NCBI GenBank assembly: GCA_047629195.1
Contig: JBLHWY010000001.1
Location: forward strand, 1 to 64,000
DNA length: 64,000 nt
Origin: UBA4582 sp047629195
GTDB taxonomy: Bacteria; Pseudomonadota; Gammaproteobacteria; Pseudomonadales; Azotimanducaceae
Direction of reading: 5' to 3'
Shown here: piece by piece, positions 16,295-25,738 of the stretch
Layout of the letters: each line of letters opens with the position of its first letter
Position numbering within the stretch: position 1 is the first letter of the stretch
Position numbers and translations under genes: made by a program
Notes under the pieces: generated by a model
What the model was told of the DNA's origin: nothing
Seen by the model: only the letters and a program-made list of their open reading frames with translations
The model's database searches: none

Positions 16295-18860
16295 GATGGG
16301 CTTTTCTGGGTTTGATTAGAGAGGTCTGTCTGGCTCATAATTTCTCGGGTTTTGGTTTTTAATTGCATGGCGCTATATGGCTTCTGGAGCAATTCGAGGC
16401 CATCTATTAGCATAAAGTTATTGTGAACCGCTTGTTCTGAATAACCGCTGGTTAGTAATGTTGGCATGTCTGGTTGCTCCGATTCTATTATTGTCATGAC
16501 TCGATCACCGCTTAGTTTAGGTAGAATGACATCAAGATATATAAGGTCGATATTTTGCGCGAACTGTCTGAATTTTTTTACAGTTTCGTCGCCATCTTTC
16601 GAGAGAATGACACTATACCCTGCTCTAAGTAGAATTCTCTCTGCTAAATCTCGAACTTGTTCTTCATCTTCAACCAACAGGATTGTTTCGTTACCTTTCA
16701 GCTTAGTTCCCGGCAAGGAGTGCTTCGCGCTATCGACTGAATCCGTAGTAGCAGGAAGATAGATTTTGAATGTAGCCCCTTTATCTGGCTCACTTTCAAG
16801 AATCACATGACCTTCATGCTGTTTGATTATACCCTGAAATACTGAGCGTCCGAGGCCTTTGCCGACGCTATCTGATTTGGTCGTGAAAATGGCTCAAAGG
16901 GTCGGTCCTCTAAGTTCTCATCCATTCCCTGCCCAGAGTCACTTAGCGTGAGAAGCACATAATCTCCCGTCAAGATCAAGGGAGTAGGTCTGAGTAAAAC
17001 TTTCCGTCGCTGTGAAGTGCTCGGTCGTAATAATCAGTTTACGGCCATCAAGCATGGCATCACGGGAATTTACCGCAAGATTGACCAGCGCTTGCTCTAG
17101 TTGACCAGCATCGCGTTGGATATTAGAGATGTTTTCGCCCGCTATGAACTGGTAGCTAATAGACTCTGGCAGCAAGCGCTCCAAAAGAGCGCCTAGATTA
17201 GTGATTAGCGTATTCGGATCAAATGGTTTTAGCTCCATCAATTGTCTTCGGCTAAACGATAATAGTTGACGGGTGAGTTCTGCCGCCCTCTCAGATGCTT
17301 TTCTAATCTGTAGAAGTGAATTTTCTAGTGCCTTGGGATTCTGAAAAGAGTCTGCAGCAATATCAACGTATCCGAGTATGACAACCAGCAGGTTGTTGAC
17401 ATCATGTGCAATACCGCCGGCAAGTTGGCCTACCGATTCAATTTTCTGTGCTTGAAATAACTGTTGTCTTATTGTTTCCTTCTCTCCCTCTTCATGACGC
17501 CTATTAAATTCACCTGCAGCATGCGCAGCGCATATTGTTATCAGCTTGCGTGTTGTGGTTCTGTCTTGCATCGGTGCCTTGCTCATGGCGGCCACCTGGC
17601 CAATTAGCTCACCTTCACTATTTTTATAGGCGTTCCAATGTCGTTACTAAAACCGTATTGACTTATCCATACGGAATTTGGGGTTTTTGTGTGAGATCGT
17701 CGAAATATCGTGTTTCTTTGCTCTTAAATATTTCTCCACAGGGAGAGTTGAGTAAAGTATGTGTGAAATTAGGCCTAATTTCCCCGTCAATATATAGCGA
17801 GATTGTTGTCGCTTTAGCCGTTGGACGATATTCGGAAATCACAACCGCATCTACTTCAGCTACGTTTTGAAGGTTGTTTGTTAAGGCGTAAAAATACTGC
17901 TCTCTAATCAGCTACTGAGTGCTAAGAAAAACAGTTTCTAGTTCCCGCTCGAACCTGTTACGGGGAGATTTATCCCGTGAAACGCTCAAGATTCCAATAG
18001 GGTTGCCAGTTTCGTCACGAATAAAACTCACTACCTGCTCAATATCAATGAGACTGCGATCTTTATGTGTAATTTTGGCTTTAAAGGCCGGGCTAGCAAA
18101 CAATTCTGACCATCGCCGCATCTACTGAATAACCCTCAAAATTTCCACCGAAGGACTTGCGTATGTGAGATTTAAATCAAGCTCCAAGGTCCAGATAATG
18201 TCATGCATATTGTTGGCTAGCGGAAGGCACAGTTGTTGGTTTTTCAGCTGTTCTGCCTGACCAATTTTTGAATCTACACCCTTATTTTAGCTGGTTTTGA
18301 AGCTGATTTTTAACCCTACATGCGCATAGCTGACGAGTAAAAGGCTCAGTGCTCCGCATATTAGATAGTCGACTGTTGACCAGAATAGCTAGGTATAAGG
18401 TTTGCCTTGCATCATTTCTTGCGGGGAAAACAGCGTCGGTGAATGATAGGCAAGTAGAAGATTAATAGCGTAGCCAATCGAAAATGCAATTAGTCCAGCT
18501 CTGCTTCCGAGCAGAATTGCAGCCATCACCACACTAACTATTAGATAAAGCCTGACTCCATTGTTGAAACCTGTATTCGATGCAATAAAGGCCGAGACGG
18601 CTATCAATGTTGCAACGAGAACAATTGACTTTGATCTCACTGAGATATTTCTGACGAGCCTTATTGGCACCAGAAGGACAAATAGCATTGTTAAGGGCAG
18701 CCACTTGCTTGGTGGCGTGTTCGTGATATTTAGGAGTACGCCCGGGAATGACAGTATTAATGCAAGTTCAAGTAATCTATTAACCAGCCTCGTTAGCCAT
18801 ACCTTGAAGGAGAGGTCTGTAGATCTTGGGTTAACTTGGCTTGAAACATGATTAAACTTT
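16291..18860 (-). pseudogene. decayed hybrid sensor histidine kinase (membrane-PAS-GAF-HisKA-HATPase-REC)
   Basis: Read on the minus strand, successive frames rebuild one hybrid kinase. A membrane domain of several helices (18390-18850) runs past TAG at 18389-18391. Then come a PAS domain (ANNMHDIIWTLELDLNL, about 18200; PAC at 17915-18120), TAG at 17912-17914 and a GAF-like domain to about 17600. HisKA follows with QLAGGIAHDVNNLLVVILGY (about 17400), then an ATPase N-box NLAVNSRDAM, a G-box with GKGLGRSVF, and a receiver domain with the Asp in LIYLDVILPKLSG (16291-16750). Frames shift at about 18135, 17675, 17620, 16975 and 16893, many in homopolymers. At least two internal stops are present. 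The phosphorylatable His and Asp remain, but no full-length product can be made. Confidence 0.85.
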
Positions 18861-19799
18861 AAGTTGCTGTTCAAGTAGCAATGTATCCATTGCAAACTGG
18901 CGTATACCCTCGGCAAGTTTTTCGGTTGCCATGGCGTCTTCATTAAGCATCCAACGATAGGTAGACTCGTCCAAGGAGATTTTCGATTCGGCGGGTTGTG
19001 GTGAATGCTTGTCTAACGTCTGAATGATTTGACCTTCATCTTGGCTGAGTTCTGCCAGTAGCGCTGGGCTAATGGTTAAACGGTCGCAACCTGCCAATGC
19101 TTCAATTTCACCTGTGTTTCTAAAGCTTGCACCCATGACGACGGTATCGAACTTGTTTGATTTATAGTAATTGAAGATCTTTTGCACGGATAATACACCT
19201 GGGTCGTTCTCTGCCGTGTAAACAATGTCACTGTTGCTTTTCCACCAATCGAGAATGCGTCCGACAAAAGGTGAGATAAGATATACACCCGCGTTAGCGC
19301 ACGCGACAGCCTGCTCGAAGGAAAAGAGCAAGGTAAGGTTACAGTTTATATTTTCCGACTCTAGAATTTCTGCCGCTCGAATTCCTTCCCAGGTTGACGC
19401 CAACTTAATTAAAATACGACTCCGCGCATAACCGAGCTCTTCATACTGATTTATCAGTGCGCGGCCTCTTTCAACCATTGCGGAGGTGTTAAATGAAAGG
19501 CGGGCGTCAACTTCGGTAGATATTCTTCCTGGTATTAGATTGAGTATTTCTGCGCCCACAAGGACTGCCAGGCGATCGCATGCAAGGTCTAATCGTTCCT
19601 GATCTGCTTGTCCTTTTGCTTGACCATACTCTTTTGCCTTGGCAACCAGCGGTGAGTACTGCGGCATAGCTGCGGCTTTGAGTAATAATGAAGGGTTGGT
19701 GGTTGCATCCTGCGGTTTGAATTGTTTCATCGCTTCAATGTCGCCGGTGTCGGCGACCACATCGGTCATCATTTTTAGTTGTTCAAGTTTGTTAGCCAT
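18852..19799 (-). CDS. tal: transaldolase, TalB type
   Basis: 315 residues, the length of class I TalB/TalA. It moves a dihydroxyacetone unit between sedoheptulose 7-phosphate and glyceraldehyde 3-phosphate in the non-oxidative pentose phosphate pathway. The Schiff-base Lys is at 132 in RILIKLASTWEGIRAAE, the same number as in E. coli TalB. DATTNPSLLLKAA (31-43) and the SPFVGRILDWW element are the other signatures. AGGATATCGGTT precedes the ATG. The remnant of the histidine kinase begins at its very end, so the kinase once may have been expressed from the same transcript. Confidence 0.95.
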   Translation of the reverse strand: MANKLEQLKMMTDVVADTGDIEAMKQFKPQDATTNPSLLLKAAAMPQYSPLVAKAKEYGQAKGQADQERLDLACDRLAVLVGAEILNLIPGRISTEVDARLSFNTSAMVERGRALINQYEELGYARSRILIKLASTWEGIRAAEILESENINCNLTLLFSFEQAVACANAGVYLISPFVGRILDWWKSNSDIVYTAENDPGVLSVQKIFNYYKSNKFDTVVMGASFRNTGEIEALAGCDRLTISPALLAELSQDEGQIIQTLDKHSPQPAESKISLDESTYRWMLNEDAMATEKLAEGIRQFAMDTLLLEQQLKV

Positions 19800-20128
19800 A
19801 ACCGATATCCTAGTGTGATTGTTACTCTAAGTGTCGCAATTCAGGAGCCTACAGGATTAATAGTAGGGCGCTGGGTAAATTAGAAAAGTTGCGGTTTACA
19901 TAATACAGCAATTCGCCGAATTGCGGGTCTCGATGAAGGAAAAGCCGATGGTGTGCAAAGACAGAAGTGGGCTGAGAAACGCTGATTTGAACGCTACCTT
20001 GTTGATTCTAAACCTTCATTATTTGCCTTGTTTTTGCCACATTTTGGGCTCAGCATTTCCACTATTGCAGGTTTAAATGTCCGTACAGCGCGCCAAAGGT
20101 GCCAATTATCAAATAGCGGGAGTACTTT
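19800..20128. other. gene-free stretch upstream of tal
   Basis: 329 bases between the divergent tal gene and a small membrane protein gene. It must hold both promoters. The one clear structure is the inverted repeat at 19908-19924. No coding signal, tRNA or terminator was seen. Confidence 0.5.
19908..19924. promoter_or_regulatory. inverted repeat, possible operator upstream of tal
   Basis: GCAATTCG-C-CGAATTGC is a perfect eight-base inverted repeat around one central base, about 110 bases upstream of the tal start and 205 bases before the divergent small gene. It is compact enough for a dimeric regulator. No regulator can be named. Confidence 0.4.
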
Positions 20129-20368
20129 GTGTCATTTAAGAAAAAACGCATACCACATGAGCTGATTCTCAGAGGATCAGAATGGGAACAACCGTATGAA
20201 AAGAACCGGTGGTTGTTATGGTCGATAGCTGCGCTAATTTGTGCGGGATTGCTGTCATTAATAGTCGTGTTGTCCTTTTTCCCAAAAATTAGTGACGAGA
20301 CCTCAACGAACATGACTATTCCCGGAGAGACCAGGACGCAGGTAGCTATACCTATTGAAGATAATTGA
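20129..20368 (+). CDS. small single-pass membrane protein (79 aa)
   Basis: 79 residues from a GTG with CGGGAG about ten bases before it. A basic cytoplasmic start (SFKKKRIPHEL) is followed by EKNRWLLWSIAALICAGLLS and a further hydrophobic stretch to about residue 51, giving one membrane helix with the C-terminus (polar, Thr/Glu-rich) outside. I do not recognise a family. It stands alone, convergent to a Nudix gene 54 bases away. Confidence 0.55.
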   Translation: MSFKKKRIPHELILRGSEWEQPYEKNRWLLWSIAALICAGLLSLIVVLSFFPKISDETSTNMTIPGETRTQVAIPIEDN

Positions 20369-20422
20369 TCTGTGGGACTGACTAGGATTGTGTATGATTT
20401 TTACCTAGCTATTTTTGCCTGA

Positions 20423-21058
20423 CTATTTCCAGGCGAAAACCGGCTGGTCGAAATGCAAAACAGAAGTTGGTTTGTCGAAAATGGCGACTTCCCTAAATTG
20501 ATAGAGCATTGCGCCTGTTGGAGCGAAAATTCTGTCGTCTTCGTAATTCATTGAAAGAACCTGTCTATCACTTTCAGGTATAGATTCTAGATTTGGAGAG
20601 TCTGGCCGAACCAGATCCTTGAAGCTGAATGGGTGAATGGAAGCGACCTCATCGGGATTGGGGGTCAGCTGATTAACATTGATATCAGCCCAGAAAACAA
20701 CCGGTGTGATTGCATATCCAGAACGGGTCACATAGTCGTCCAACGTGCCAAGAAGGGCAGCTTCAGGAAGCTCGAGATTGATTTCTTCATGCATTTCTCT
20801 ACGAGCTGCATCTATGAGGGATTCTCCGGGGTCTACCCGGCCGCCGGGTAGCGCCCATTGTCCAGAGTGCGCGTTGAGTCGGGGCGAGCGCCTTGTCACG
20901 ATCACGGCACAGGCATCGTTGTACGGAAAAATAGTGATTGCGACGGCAGCGGCGGTGAGTTCGTCACTAAGGCGTCTATTATCGTCGAAGTCGTTCACCC
21001 TTTGGTGCAGTAAATCCCGATATTGAGCAGTAAAAGGAAACGGCTGCTGACTCATCAT
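20423..21058 (-). CDS. Nudix hydrolase, CoA-pyrophosphatase-like
   Basis: 211 residues with a Nudix box GGRVDPGESLIDAARREMHEE (about 72-92); the glutamates REMHEE bind the metal. The final Gly of the consensus is replaced (EEINLEL). The preceding WALPGGR and following LGTLDDYVTRSGYAITPVV resemble the NudL/CoA pyrophosphatase branch, which cuts CoA or other nucleotide diphosphate compounds. The gene ends 54 bases from the small membrane protein gene and starts a few bases after the stop of the acyl-CoA ligase gene, so the ligase and this enzyme probably share a transcript. This fits a CoA-related role. Confidence 0.87.
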   Translation of the reverse strand: MMSQQPFPFTAQYRDLLHQRVNDFDDNRRLSDELTAAAVAITIFPYNDACAVIVTRRSPRLNAHSGQWALPGGRVDPGESLIDAARREMHEEINLELPEAALLGTLDDYVTRSGYAITPVVFWADINVNQLTPNPDEVASIHPFSFKDLVRPDSPNLESIPESDRQVLSMNYEDDRIFAPTGAMLYQFREVAIFDKPTSVLHFDQPVFAWK

Positions 21059-21063
21059 AGCGA

Positions 21064-22707
21064 TCAGGCGGTTCTCATGTCTGGCAACTTGTAGCTTGCT
21101 GCGTCGAGTTCTGCACGAATGGTCTTCTTGTCAATTTTCCCTGTCGATGTCAGCGGTATATGTTCAACAAATATGACATCGTCTGGCAGCTGCCATCTTG
21201 CAAATATGGATGCGCAGTGCTCCAGAATTAGTTCGCGGGTGACGTTTGAGCCTTCAGACAAAATGACCAAGGCAACAGGCCTCTCATCCCATTTTGGGTG
21301 CGGTTGCGCTACGACGGCAGCCTGCTGGACGCCTTCTAGGGAGATAATATGATTTTCAAGATCGACAGAAGATATCCATTCACCACCCGATTTGATCAGG
21401 TCTTTCGAGCGGTCTGCAATGATCAGATATTCTTCCGCGTCAATTTTGGCGACATCGCCGGTGACCAACCAGCCGTTATGGAATTTATCAGGTTGTGGAT
21501 CGTTGTAATACTCAGCAGCAATCCATGGACCGCGAATCAGAAGTTCGCCTACAGACTCACCGTCATGGGGTACTGGATTCCATTCTTCGTCGACAATCTC
21601 TATTTCAAGCCCAGGAATGAGTAGACCAGCCTTGGCAATATTTTCGAATTGTTGATCTTCTGTCAGTCTTAGATGAGATCGTTTGGCGACTTTTCTTGAT
21701 AGTGTCCCGAGAGGGTTAGTCTCAGTCATGCCCCAGCCCTGAACCATCTCAACGCCAAATTCTTCCCAATACCAACGCATCATTGAAACGGGGGGCGCTG
21801 AGCCACCACAGGTAAGTCGTGACAGGTTGCTCATGTCGTATTTATCGCTGCCTTCGGCTTCTAATATCGTTTTGATGCCTTGCCAAATTGTAGGAACGCC
21901 GGCAGATATTGTGACTTCTTCATCTACCATGAGTTGAAGTAATTTGTCTGGCGACATGTATTTGTGAGGAAAAACTTGTTTGCAACCCAGCATAGAAGCC
22001 GTGAATGGAAGTCCCCACCCCATGGCATGGAACATTGGCACAATGCCGCAAAGTGCATCAAGTGCTGAGAGGTTGACCGAATCAGTCATGGCTTGTGCCA
22101 TGGTATGCAAATAGGTTGATCTGTGAGTGTACATGACACCCTTAGGCTTGCCTGTTGTACCGCTGGTATAGCAAAGCCCCATTGGCGCATTTTCGTCGAT
22201 ATCCGGCCAGACAAATGTACTTTTGTGATCTGCGATGAAGTCTTCGTAGTCAATTACATCTGTGAAAGTGGTCTCTCCACCTTCGCCATAGCGGCAAATT
22301 ATCAATAGTTCAACTGAGGGTAGTTTGCCTTTGAGGGGTTCAAGTAGCGGTAGTAAGTCTTCATCGACAAATATCACACGATCTTGGGCGTGGTTGATAA
22401 TGTATTCGAGATCTGCGGGCGATAGTCTAATATTCAGCGTATGTAATACCGCGCCCATTGATGGGACTGCCTGGTACAGTTCCAAATGACGGTAGTTGCT
22501 CCACATGAAGCTTGCAACCCGGTCCCCTTCCTTTATTCCGTGTGCTTTTAAAGCGCCCGCTACTCTGTTTGCGCGCTCCCAAGTTGTCTTGAGAGTTTGT
22601 CGGTGGGTACCATTTTCCAGCAAGGTTACAACTTCTTCGTTCGGGTCTAGCTTCGCGCCTCTTCCAAGAATTCGTGAAAGTATGAGTGGGGTTTGTTGCA
22701 TGGTCAT
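21064..22707 (-). CDS. fatty-acyl-CoA synthetase (AMP-forming)
   Basis: 547 residues from the ATG at 22707, chosen over one 21 bases upstream because TAGGAGC lies at the right distance. It belongs to the ANL superfamily: CYTSGTTGKPKGVMYTHRS (P-loop-like motif), GWGMTETNP (A5) and LVTGDVAKID (A7), plus the catalytic Lys region STGKIDKKTI near the end. The overall pattern resembles medium/long-chain fatty acid CoA ligases, which activate acids via an acyl-adenylate. It is probably co-transcribed with the Nudix gene downstream, whose start is 6 bases from this stop. Confidence 0.9.
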   Translation of the reverse strand: MTMQQTPLILSRILGRGAKLDPNEEVVTLLENGTHRQTLKTTWERANRVAGALKAHGIKEGDRVASFMWSNYRHLELYQAVPSMGAVLHTLNIRLSPADLEYIINHAQDRVIFVDEDLLPLLEPLKGKLPSVELLIICRYGEGGETTFTDVIDYEDFIADHKSTFVWPDIDENAPMGLCYTSGTTGKPKGVMYTHRSTYLHTMAQAMTDSVNLSALDALCGIVPMFHAMGWGLPFTASMLGCKQVFPHKYMSPDKLLQLMVDEEVTISAGVPTIWQGIKTILEAEGSDKYDMSNLSRLTCGGSAPPVSMMRWYWEEFGVEMVQGWGMTETNPLGTLSRKVAKRSHLRLTEDQQFENIAKAGLLIPGLEIEIVDEEWNPVPHDGESVGELLIRGPWIAAEYYNDPQPDKFHNGWLVTGDVAKIDAEEYLIIADRSKDLIKSGGEWISSVDLENHIISLEGVQQAAVVAQPHPKWDERPVALVILSEGSNVTRELILEHCASIFARWQLPDDVIFVEHIPLTSTGKIDKKTIRAELDAASYKLPDMRTA

Positions 22708-23037
22708 CGTTAAGCTCCTAGCTGCCATTTGTAACCTGTGGAAAGGCCGCTAGGATAGCTGAAAACGGCTCAGGATTGAACGGAATGTCAGTAAAAGCTG
22801 GCCAAAAAGCGCTGAATTTCTATGAATCGGGCCTCACAGTTTACCCGTTTTGCCTCCTTGCGTAGAATCTCAGTCCTCGAAAGATCATCCTGACCACTCT
22901 TCGATAGTTTTTTGTTAGCCAAAGTTTTTGACTAAAGTCCAGCCTAATTAAACGGGTTCTTTGACCCGTTGCCTGAAAGCCCAACACCTGTACGATAAAC
23001 TTTTTTCGTAAAACGGGTATGCCCTGAAAATAGTGAG
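22708..23037. other. gene-free stretch between ligase gene and ABC remnant
   Basis: 330 bases holding the promoter of the minus-strand ligase gene. It has several copies of an ACGGGT-like word: within the hairpin at 22951-22970 (both arms), in TTTACCCGTTTTG around 22845 and in GTAAAACGGGTATG around 23010. No coding signal was found, although it may include the lost N-terminus of the ABC ATPase gene. Confidence 0.45.
22951..22970. promoter_or_regulatory. AACGGGT inverted repeat
   Basis: AACGGGT (22951-22957) and ACCCGTT (22964-22970) form a perfect seven-pair inverted repeat with a six-base gap. There is no T-run, so it is more likely an operator than a terminator. Similar ACGGGT words flank it on both sides within 110 bases. 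Confidence 0.4.
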
Positions 23038-23675
23038 TTGCTACTTACACCACCAGGTCCAAAACTTTCCATATTGCTGAGCGCCAACGTGGTTTTGGTG
23101 GTGCTATTAAAGGGTTTTTTTCCTCGTCGCTATCGAAATGTTGAGGCGTTGGCCGGTATAAACTTTGATGTTGATGCCGGGGAACTTGTGGGATACATTG
23201 GGGTTGTCTTTGGTCAGCGAACCCTGCTTTGGTGGGATCTACCGGTTATTGAGTCCTTTCAGCTACTTCGCGATATCTATCGAATTTCTGAGCGTGATTA
23301 TAAAAAAACCAGCTACGAACTAATTGACAGGATGAACCTTGTCAGCATGCCGGACACGCAAGTCCGCCAGCTGTCTCTGGGTCAAAGAATGCGTTGCGAC
23401 CGGTCGCATCTCTGCTTCACAGGCCAGGGACTCTTTTTCTGGATGAGCCAACTATTGGGTTGGATGCAACATCTAAAATTGCAGTGCATGAATTTATTAA
23501 ACGCCTCAATCGGGAAAACAATGTCACAGTCATTCTCACAATCCATGATGTGGACGATATTGAAGCAATCTGTGATCGTATTATTGTTCTTATAAATGGC
23601 GTTACCTTGAGTGATGGTTCTCTCTCAGATCTAAGGGCTAAAGTAGATGGAGAGCGGATACTCAAAAGGGCGTAA
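23038..23675 (+). pseudogene. ABC-2 transporter ATPase with deleted Walker A and a frameshift
   Basis: The fragment reads as an ABC exporter ATPase of the kind paired with ABC-2 (DUF990-like) permeases: VEALAGINFDVDAGELVGYIG, then VVFGQRTLLWWDLPV, the signature RQLSLGQRMR, and after a frame change at about 23405, TLFLDEPTIGLDATSK (Walker B) and LTIHDVDDIEAICDRI. Between GYIG and VVFGQR (junction near 23205) the block of roughly 45 residues that should hold Walker A (GPNGAGKST) is missing. The sequence ATTGGG at both natural flanks would explain a short-homology deletion. The N-terminus is also degraded. No working ATPase can be made from it. Confidence 0.85.
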
Positions 23676-23831
23676 GTATCACCTGGCGTTCAGTCCATAG
23701 GTCGTCGCGCCAACAAGCCTCATAGCAAGAATCACTCAACGGTAGGAAGTAGTAGATCTACTGGTTGAGAATCCACCAGTGGAAGAATTAATTTTGCGTC
23801 TTTATCAAAGCAATCGCATAAGGGCAGAAGG

Positions 23832-24509
23832 TTGAAGTTCACCTTGTTGGACCCATCCTATCGGCTTGCCTGTTTAGCGGTTATTGCCGCCCGATATAGA
23901 ACATTGCTGCAATATCGTGCCGCCGCTCTAGCGGGTCTGGGCACGCAAATATTATGGGCTGCCATACGAATAATGGTGATCGTTGCGTTTTACGAGTTGA
24001 ATCCTGAAGGGCAGCCTATCTCATTGATGCAATTGGTTGCGTATGTCTGGTTGGGTCAGGCTTTGCTAGGTATGTTTCCTACTAATGTGGATACCGAAAT
24101 AGCCGAGATGATTCGAAGTGGCGCAGTTTCTTATGAGATGGTTCGACCGTTGGGTCTTTATAACTTTTGGTTCCGTCGAACGATTGCTCTGCGAACAGCC
24201 ACGACAACGCTGAGGTCGATACCTATGCTCGTTTTTGCCATCGTGCTTTTACCATTGTTAGGTATGTCAGAATGGAGCCTGACGTTGGCCCCAGACACTG
24301 CTGCCTTGCTTGGGTTTGCCAGTAGCTTATTACTGCCGTTAGCCTGTATATCCTACTTCCCGGTGCTCGCTATTTTGAGTAAGGACGACCCACTGGGTAG
24401 CAATCTGACATTTCAGGTTTTGTCACCAACGTTAGGTTTTGTGTTCCTCGGGCTAACTTTCTACTTCTTCTATTTTGGCGTTGGAAAATATACGTCGACT
24501 GGAAGTTGA
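23832..24509 (+). pseudogene. ABC-2 type permease (DUF990-like), probably internally deleted
   Basis: 225 residues open in one frame. The first 170 match the membrane subunit of ABC-2 exporters of the DUF990 type (ARYRTLLQYRAAALAGLGTQ, RPLGLYNFWFRRTIALR, several hydrophobic segments). The family is usually about 260-270 residues; here the end (LGFVFLGLTFYFFYFGVGKYTSTGS) is joined early, with the segment normally carrying the last periplasmic loop missing. The start is a TTG/GTG-type codon with no clear ribosome site. A second permease normally follows and is absent. Together with the broken ATPase just upstream it marks a dead exporter operon. It could still be translated. Confidence 0.6.
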
Positions 24510-24516
24510 TACCTAA

Positions 24517-24975
24517 TTAGTTCGAATTCTCTGCCTCGTCTAACGAGTAGTTAATATAGGGACCGTCGGGACCAACTTCGACTGAGCCTCGGCTCCATCC
24601 TGAGGTTTCGTAAAACACCTGCGCCCTCGTGTTGTCCTTGCCACACTTTAAGTGAAGTGGTGTGCCTAATTGTTTGCGAACTTCGTTGATTAGCGCTCCG
24701 CCCAACCCTTGCCTTTGATGTGTTTGGGCTATGTAGAGATGATGGATAAAGCTCTCGGGTTGCCAAACTGAAATGAAACCCATGAGTTCAGTAGGCTCTG
24801 AAAATCGTCTTACACCTAGAATCAATTCTCCTTCTATTTGAAACTCAAACTCTTCTATTGATAAACCCTGCGATGGAAGCCCTGTTGTCGTGGCCCGGGC
24901 CTCGTTGATGATTAATCTTGCGCAGCCGTGATCCTCGGGTGAGTCTAAACGTGAAAACATAAACTGTTCGCTCAT
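24517..24975 (-). CDS. GNAT-family N-acetyltransferase
   Basis: 152 residues with the GNAT core. The acetyl-CoA pyrophosphate loop is LYIAQTHQRQGLGGALINEV (about 89-108, with Q-R-Q-G-L-G), followed by LHLKCGKDNTRAQVFYETSGW, the usual beta6/alpha4 end. The acceptor is not predictable. The start overlaps the stop of the GrpB-like gene by four bases (ATGA), the third gene of a three-gene operon preceded by a perfect palindrome. Confidence 0.87.
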   Translation of the reverse strand: MSEQFMFSRLDSPEDHGCARLIINEARATTTGLPSQGLSIEEFEFQIEGELILGVRRFSEPTELMGFISVWQPESFIHHLYIAQTHQRQGLGGALINEVRKQLGTPLHLKCGKDNTRAQVFYETSGWSRGSVEVGPDGPYINYSLDEAENSN

Positions 24976-25520
24976 CTTATTTTCCTATTCCAGCGATAGG
25001 CATCGTCGATCGCTTTTCTCAGAAAACAATCTTTACCTCGCATATAGCTAATATTGTCATGTGGGTATTGGCTAGCAAGCTTTAGTTTTAGTTGGCCATA
25101 GGCAGCAGCCACCAGCGGATGAGCGCGGAGATAATTGCGTAAGATTAGTTTATCTTTAATATCTGCACGACCAGCCTCATACACGTGGGTGTGAGTTAGA
25201 TGCACAGGGCCATCGTACATTACAAAATAGAATCGACCTGGTATTCCTGGGATAATTGCGTTTAGACACTCTCCGCGACAGGTATCGCCAAGTTTCTCCA
25301 TACTGGGGTCGTACCGTGAAATCACGGTGCCTATTGCTACTTCCACTGCGATATCGATTGTGGGCTTGGCAAGGAGATCTGAAATCGACGTGCTGCCGAT
25401 GTGATGTGAGTCTACATAAGTATCTCGAAATACTTCATGTAACCGGTTTTCTTCCTGCAGGTACGTTAATTCCCACTGGTTGTCGTGTTCTAGCACTTGA
25501 ATTGTTCTCTTTGCTGGCAT
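24972..25520 (-). CDS. GrpB-like (UPF0157) nucleotidyltransferase-fold protein
   Basis: 182 residues of the GrpB/UPF0157 family, which has a polymerase-beta-like nucleotidyltransferase fold and is found fused to dephospho-CoA kinase in some bacteria. Motifs seen: VLEHDNQWELTYLQEENRL at the N-terminus, then HIGSTSISDLLAKPTIDIAVEV (about 42-63) with the Gly-Ser and Asp of the active-site region, and HVYEAGRADIKDKL, RNYLRAHP. The activity of the family is not firmly known. It overlaps the downstream GNAT gene (ATGA) and touches the upstream small gene, so all three are co-translated. Confidence 0.85.
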   Translation of the reverse strand: MPAKRTIQVLEHDNQWELTYLQEENRLHEVFRDTYVDSHHIGSTSISDLLAKPTIDIAVEVAIGTVISRYDPSMEKLGDTCRGECLNAIIPGIPGRFYFVMYDGPVHLTHTHVYEAGRADIKDKLILRNYLRAHPLVAAAYGQLKLKLASQYPHDNISYMRGKDCFLRKAIDDAYRWNRKIR

Positions 25521-25738
25521 CAGAGACCTTGCCCAACCATTTGCTTAATTTTCTCGGCCTTTTCAAAATGATCCAATTTATGTGTTTGGATCCACCAGGT
25601 TGCAGCTTCCATCAGCAAAGCCGGGTTGTCATTTTTGTTTGCGAAGAATGCATAAAAGGAAAGTCCGACCGAGTCTCCTTTGGTGGCCATTTTTTTGTCG
25701 CAAACGATAATGATTTTTTCCCTTAACTCGGATTTCAT
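25520..25738 (-). CDS. small conserved protein, possibly DUF6500-like (72 aa)
   Basis: 72 residues, soluble and mostly helical (LREKIIIVCDKKMATKG, VGLSFYAFFANKND, AATWWIQTHKLDHFEKAEKI). The pattern recalls a small bacterial family annotated DUF6500, but this is from memory and unproven. Its last base overlaps the GrpB-like start, so it is the first gene of a three-gene operon. The palindrome at 25782-25799 lies 44 bases upstream of its start. Confidence 0.7.
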   Translation of the reverse strand: MKSELREKIIIVCDKKMATKGDSVGLSFYAFFANKNDNPALLMEAATWWIQTHKLDHFEKAEKIKQMVGQGL

